Positions 61,235 through 64,000 of a DNA stretch of 64,000 nt are shown here, piece after piece. The DNA is taken from positions 124,001 through 188,000 of the forward strand of contig CAVXHQ010000005.1 in assembly GCA_963761735.1 (NCBI GenBank). The letters are read 5' to 3'. The stretch is from CAVXHQ01 sp963761735 (lineage in GTDB: Bacteria > Pseudomonadota > Alphaproteobacteria > Rhodobacterales > Rhodobacteraceae). Position 1 is the first letter of the stretch; every line of letters begins with the position of its first letter. Made by a program: the position numbers and the translations under genes. The notes under the pieces are model-generated. The model saw nothing but the letters and a program-made list of their open reading frames with translations. It did not search any database and was not told the DNA's origin.

Positions 61235-62622
61235 AGGTCTGCCCGCAGGTTTTCCAGGGTGCGGGCGTAGCGCGCGGCGATCGCCGCGCGATTCGTGTGC
61301 GCGCCGCCGCGCACCATGTGGCGCCCCGCCGACCAGACATCGGACACCATCCGGTCGTCGCCCGCGAAGATCCACGCGTCCAGCACGGCATCGCCCTGCC
61401 GCCCCGCCAGATCGACGTGCCCGCCGTCGAGCATTGCCATATCGCCCCAGTCGCCGACCCGCAGCGCGCCCGACGCGCGCCCCGCCGCCTGCGCGCCGCC
61501 CGTCACCGCCGCCTCGAAGATCCGGCGCCCCGTCGACTGCGTGGCCGAGGCGAGGGCCGCGCGGCTGCCGTCGCGCAGCCGTTGCGAATATTCCAGCGTG
61601 CGCAGCTCTTCGGACAGCGAAATCCGCAGGTTGCTGTCCGATCCGATGGCGATACCGCCCCCGGCCTCCAGCCAGCGCACCCCGTCGAAGATCCCGTCGC
61701 CAAGGCTGGATTCGGTGATCGGGCAGAGCCCCGCCACCGCCCCGCTGTGCGCCAGAGCGACGGTCTCTTCGGGCAACATCTGGGTGCAGTGGATCAGGCA
61801 CCAGCGCCCGTCCAGACCCATGGTGTCGATGGCCCAGCGGACGGGGCGCGCGCCCCATGCGGCCTGAACTTCGGCCACCTCGGCGGGCTGTTCGGCCAGG
61901 TGCATATGGATCGGGCCGGTCGGAAATGTCTGCGCCCAGGCCCGCAGATCGGCAGCACCAACGGCGCGCAGCGAATGCGGTGCCGCGCCGATGGCCGCAT
62001 CGCCGGGCAGGGTGCGTAGGGCCGCCCCCGCCGCCGCGTGCAGACGCACAAACCGGTCAATATCATTGCCGAAACGGTCCTGACCCGGCGCCAGCGCACG
62101 CCCGTCGCAGCCGCCGAACCGATAGTGCACCGGCACAAGCGTCAGGCCGATCCCGCTATGCGCCGCCGCCGCCACGATCCGACCCGACATCTCGGCGATG
62201 TCCGCATAGGGCACGCCGCCCGGTGCGTGATGCAGATAGTGGAACTCGACCGATGCGGCATAGCCCGCCTCGAGCATTTCCATCTGCACGAAGGCGGCGA
62301 TGGCCTCGACGTGGTCGGGCGTCAGACGGTCGAGAAACCGGTACATCAGCTGGCGCCACGTCCAGAAGGTATCGCGCGGATCGGGGCCGCGCCGCTCCGT
62401 CATGCCCGCCATGGCGCGTTGAAAGGCGTGGGAATGCACGTTCGCCGGGGCGGGGAGCAGCACGCCCGTGCCGCCGCCCGTGCCGCCGCCCGTGCCCCCG
62501 CCCGTGCCGCCGGCCGCCACGCCGGTGTCCACCGCGGCGATGCGCCCGTCCGCGTCCAGCGTGACACGGACATCGCGCGCCCACCCGTCCGGCAACAAGG
62601 CCTGTGACGCCCGGATCTGCAT
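61231..62622 (-). CDS. hutF: Formimidoylglutamate deiminase HutF
   Basis: The enzyme deiminates N-formimidoyl-L-glutamate to N-formyl-L-glutamate, the first step of the two-step branch of histidine breakdown. The 463-residue amidohydrolase has metal ligands in NVHSHAFQRAMAGMTERRG near residue 60, HLAEQPAEV and LIHCTQMLPEE near 240-275, and IGSDSNLRISLSEELR near 320. Residues 37-52 are a GGTG repeat. The start is ATG 62622. The gene is divergent from hutI. A HutG-type deformylase is expected nearby but outside the window. Confidence 0.92.
   Translation of the reverse strand: MQIRASQALLPDGWARDVRVTLDADGRIAAVDTGVAAGGTGGGTGGGTGGGTGVLLPAPANVHSHAFQRAMAGMTERRGPDPRDTFWTWRQLMYRFLDRLTPDHVEAIAAFVQMEMLEAGYAASVEFHYLHHAPGGVPYADIAEMSGRIVAAAAHSGIGLTLVPVHYRFGGCDGRALAPGQDRFGNDIDRFVRLHAAAGAALRTLPGDAAIGAAPHSLRAVGAADLRAWAQTFPTGPIHMHLAEQPAEVAEVQAAWGARPVRWAIDTMGLDGRWCLIHCTQMLPEETVALAHSGAVAGLCPITESSLGDGIFDGVRWLEAGGGIAIGSDSNLRISLSEELRTLEYSQRLRDGSRAALASATQSTGRRIFEAAVTGGAQAAGRASGALRVGDWGDMAMLDGGHVDLAGRQGDAVLDAWIFAGDDRMVSDVWSAGRHMVRGGAHTNRAAIAARYARTLENLRADL
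62465..62512 (-). repeat. In-frame 12-bp tandem repeat inside hutF
   Basis: Four units of CCCGTGCCGCCG on the plus strand (third unit one mismatch) encode GGTG four times near the N-terminus of HutF, between the first strand and the metal-binding motif. Confidence 0.85.
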
Positions 62623-62633
62623 GATGCCCCCGC

Positions 62634-62660
62634 TTGACAGATAATATGTACATACATAAT
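62634..62660 (+). promoter_or_regulatory. hutI promoter with likely HutC operator in its spacer
   Basis: TTGACA at 62634-62639 and CATAAT at 62655-62660 are separated by 15 bp. The spacer is filled by the perfect palindrome TATGTACATA (62645-62654), close to the TGTATATACA-type sites of HutC. On the other strand TATTAT (62641-62646) could be the -10 of hutF. A bound repressor would block both promoters. The AT-richness contrasts with the surrounding genes. Confidence 0.7.
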
Positions 62661-62715
62661 AACCGATCCATCGGAGCGCGCAAGCGATCCTTCCGACATC
62701 TGACCAGAGGCGCCC

Positions 62716-63925
62716 ATGCTGCTTGCCGACGTCCGCATCGCGACCATGACGCCCGCCTGCGGGTTCGGCCTGATCGAGGATGGCGCCATCGCGATCGAAG
62801 GCGACCGTATCGCCTGGGTCGGCCCGGCATCCGACGTACCCGCAGCCTTTTCGGACCTGCCCCGCGTTCAGGGCGGCGGACGGCTCGTGACACCGGGCCT
62901 GATCGATTGCCACACCCATGTGGTCTTCGGCGGCAATCGCGCGGCGGAATTCGAGATGCGCCTCGAAGGCGCGGGATACGAGCAGATCGCGCGTGCCGGG
63001 GGCGGCATCGTGTCGACTGTCACGGCAACCCGCGCGGCGGATGCGGCGACGCTGCTGGCGCAGGCGCTGGTCCGCGTCGATGCACTGCTGGCCGAAGGTG
63101 TCACGACCCTCGAGGTGAAATCCGGCTACGGCCTCGACGTGGAAACGGAACTGCTGATGCTGCGGGTGGCGCGGGCCATCGGGCAGGAGCGGCCGGTGAC
63201 GGTGCGCACGACGTTTCTCGGCGCGCACGCCGTACCTGCGGAGTATGCCGGCCGCGCCGACGCCTATCTCGACGACGTCTGTCTGCCCGCGTTGCGGCAG
63301 GCCCACGGCGAAGGTCTCGTCGATGTGGTCGACGGATTCTGCGAGGGGATCGCCTTTTCCACCGGGCAGATCGCGCGCGTTTTCGCCACTGCCGCCGACC
63401 TTGGCCTGCCGGTGAAGCTGCACGCCGAACAGCTGCTCGCATACCGGCGGAACGGCGCTTGCCGCGACGTACGGTGCGCTGTCGGCGGACCACGTCGAAT
63501 ACGCCACCGACGCCGATGCCGCCGCACTGGCCGCCGCCGGCACAACCGCCGTTCTGCTGCCCGGCGCCTATTACACGCTGCGCGAGACACAGGCCCCGCC
63601 CATTGCGGCGTTTCGCGCGCACGGCGTACCGATGGCGCTGGCGACCGATTGCAATCCCGGCTCGTCGCCGATGACGTCGTTGTTGCTGGCGATGAACATG
63701 GGCTGCACGCTGTTTCGCATGACGCCGGCCGAGGTGTTGCAGGGCACAACCGTCCACGCCGCCCGCGCGCTGGGCCTGACCGACAGGGGCCGCATCGCGG
63801 TGGGCCTGCGGGCGGATCTGTGCCTGTGGGATGTCGGCCATCCGGCGGAACTCGCCTATCGTATCGGTTTCAACCCGCTTTACCGCCGCATCGCCGGCGG
63901 CACCCCGATCGGAGAGCTGCGATGA
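62716..63925 (+). pseudogene. hutI: Imidazolonepropionase HutI, one-base frameshift
   Basis: The enzyme opens 4-imidazolone-5-propionate to formimidoylglutamate. The frame starts at ATG 62716; the zinc site DCHTHVVFGGNR is near residue 64, and VKSGYGLDVETELLMLRVAR and GFCEGIAFSTGQI follow. At 63436 the frame breaks. Upstream it reads LHAEQL and downstream, after dropping one C, SHTGGTALAATYGALSADHVEY, the normal continuation. The rest runs to ATDCNPGSSPMTSLLLAMN and a natural stop, giving about 402 residues. Either a sequencing insertion or recent damage. hutH starts within its stop. Confidence 0.9.
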
Positions 63926-64000
63926 TCGAGCTGACACCCGGTGCCGCGACCCTGCCGCAGCTTCATGAGGTCTGGACCGGCGCGCCTGCGACGCTCGATC
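63922..64000 (+). CDS. hutH: Histidine ammonia-lyase, 5' part only
   Basis: The ATG at 63922 overlaps the hutI stop (ATGA). The 26 visible codons read MIELTPGAATLPQLHEVW then GAPATLD, which matches the N-terminus of HutH (ELTPG-LTL--L--V). The gene runs off the right edge, so the MIO-forming Ala-Ser-Gly cannot be seen. The position after hutI is usual. Identification rests on context and a short stretch. Confidence 0.72.
   Translation, partial: MIELTPGAATLPQLHEVWTGAPATLD

Noticed and set aside
1..64000. tRNA, rRNA, transposase, integrase, toxin-antitoxin or defence genes
   Set aside because: I looked for T-loop-like motifs, catalytic transposase or recombinase patterns and typical small gene pairs and saw none I could support. 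A tRNAscan-SE and Infernal run would settle the RNA genes.

Overview
The window is about 64 kb of GC-rich chromosome from an alphaproteobacterium, most likely a member of the Rhodobacteraceae (roseobacter/Rhodobacter group). The grounds are conserved gene neighbourhoods of that family (argH, small lipoprotein, DUF2834, lysA, TIGR02302, zinc-ribbon protein, ftsE, ftsX, acyltransferase; then phoH, ybeY, corC, lnt, metK, trmB; then aroA, cmk, rpsA, ihfB, lapA, trpF, trpB), an NDUFS4-type complex I accessory subunit, a roseobacter-type taurine transporter, and a SAM/SAH riboswitch in front of metK, a class known only from Rhodobacterales. I see no phage, insertion sequence, CRISPR array, tRNA or rRNA gene. 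This is mainly core chromosome with a more accessory right half.

Layout. 1-10.4 kb: end of arginine biosynthesis, lysine biosynthesis, envelope genes, the FtsEX division ABC system and lipid acylation. 10.5-15 kb: complex I subunit, an unrecognised protein, tRNA methylthiolation (miaB), and an OmpA/lipoprotein pair sharing an unnamed Cys-containing motif. 15-24.3 kb: PhoH/YbeY/CorC/Lnt, riboswitch-controlled metK, trmB, aroA, cmk. 24.3-32.7 kb: GNAT, exported protein, glutathione peroxidase-like protein, rpsA, ihfB, lapA, then trpF and trpB separated by a secreted tandem-DUF7282 protein, and two small exported proteins sharing a C-terminal motif. 32.7-40 kb (minus strand): DUF2237, pth, chrA, rplY, amylosucrase, lactate dehydrogenase, trpA. 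40-48.3 kb: ychF, then catabolic genes (lyxose isomerase, glycerate kinase, hydantoinase/oxoprolinase pair). 48.3-58 kb: SMR pump, glycine betaine/proline ABC system, a diguanylate cyclase and tauABC. 58-64 kb: an oxidoreductase/aldo-keto reductase fusion and a divergent hut region whose control site lies between hutF and hutI.

Three properties cut across the gene list. First, in-frame minisatellites have expanded inside coding genes: an 11-residue unit in Lnt, an unrelated 11-residue unit in the hydantoinase A subunit and a 4-residue unit in HutF. Intergenic tandem repeats also occur at about 10.5 and 15.0 kb. Second, four genes (TIGR02302, a small lipoprotein, tauC twice, hutI) carry single-base frameshifts, and every one is repaired by deleting one G or C. 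This points either to systematic insertion errors in the sequence or to real recent decay. Third, tauC carries an Ig/cadherin-like insert between its transmembrane segments.

No single locus looks like a wholly new defence or mobile system. The best candidates for new biology are the intragenic repeats, the TauC insert, the DPDGCQ motif pair and the 28-bp palindrome upstream of the oxidoreductase fusion. All functional statements come from reading the sequence and remembered family features. No database search was run.
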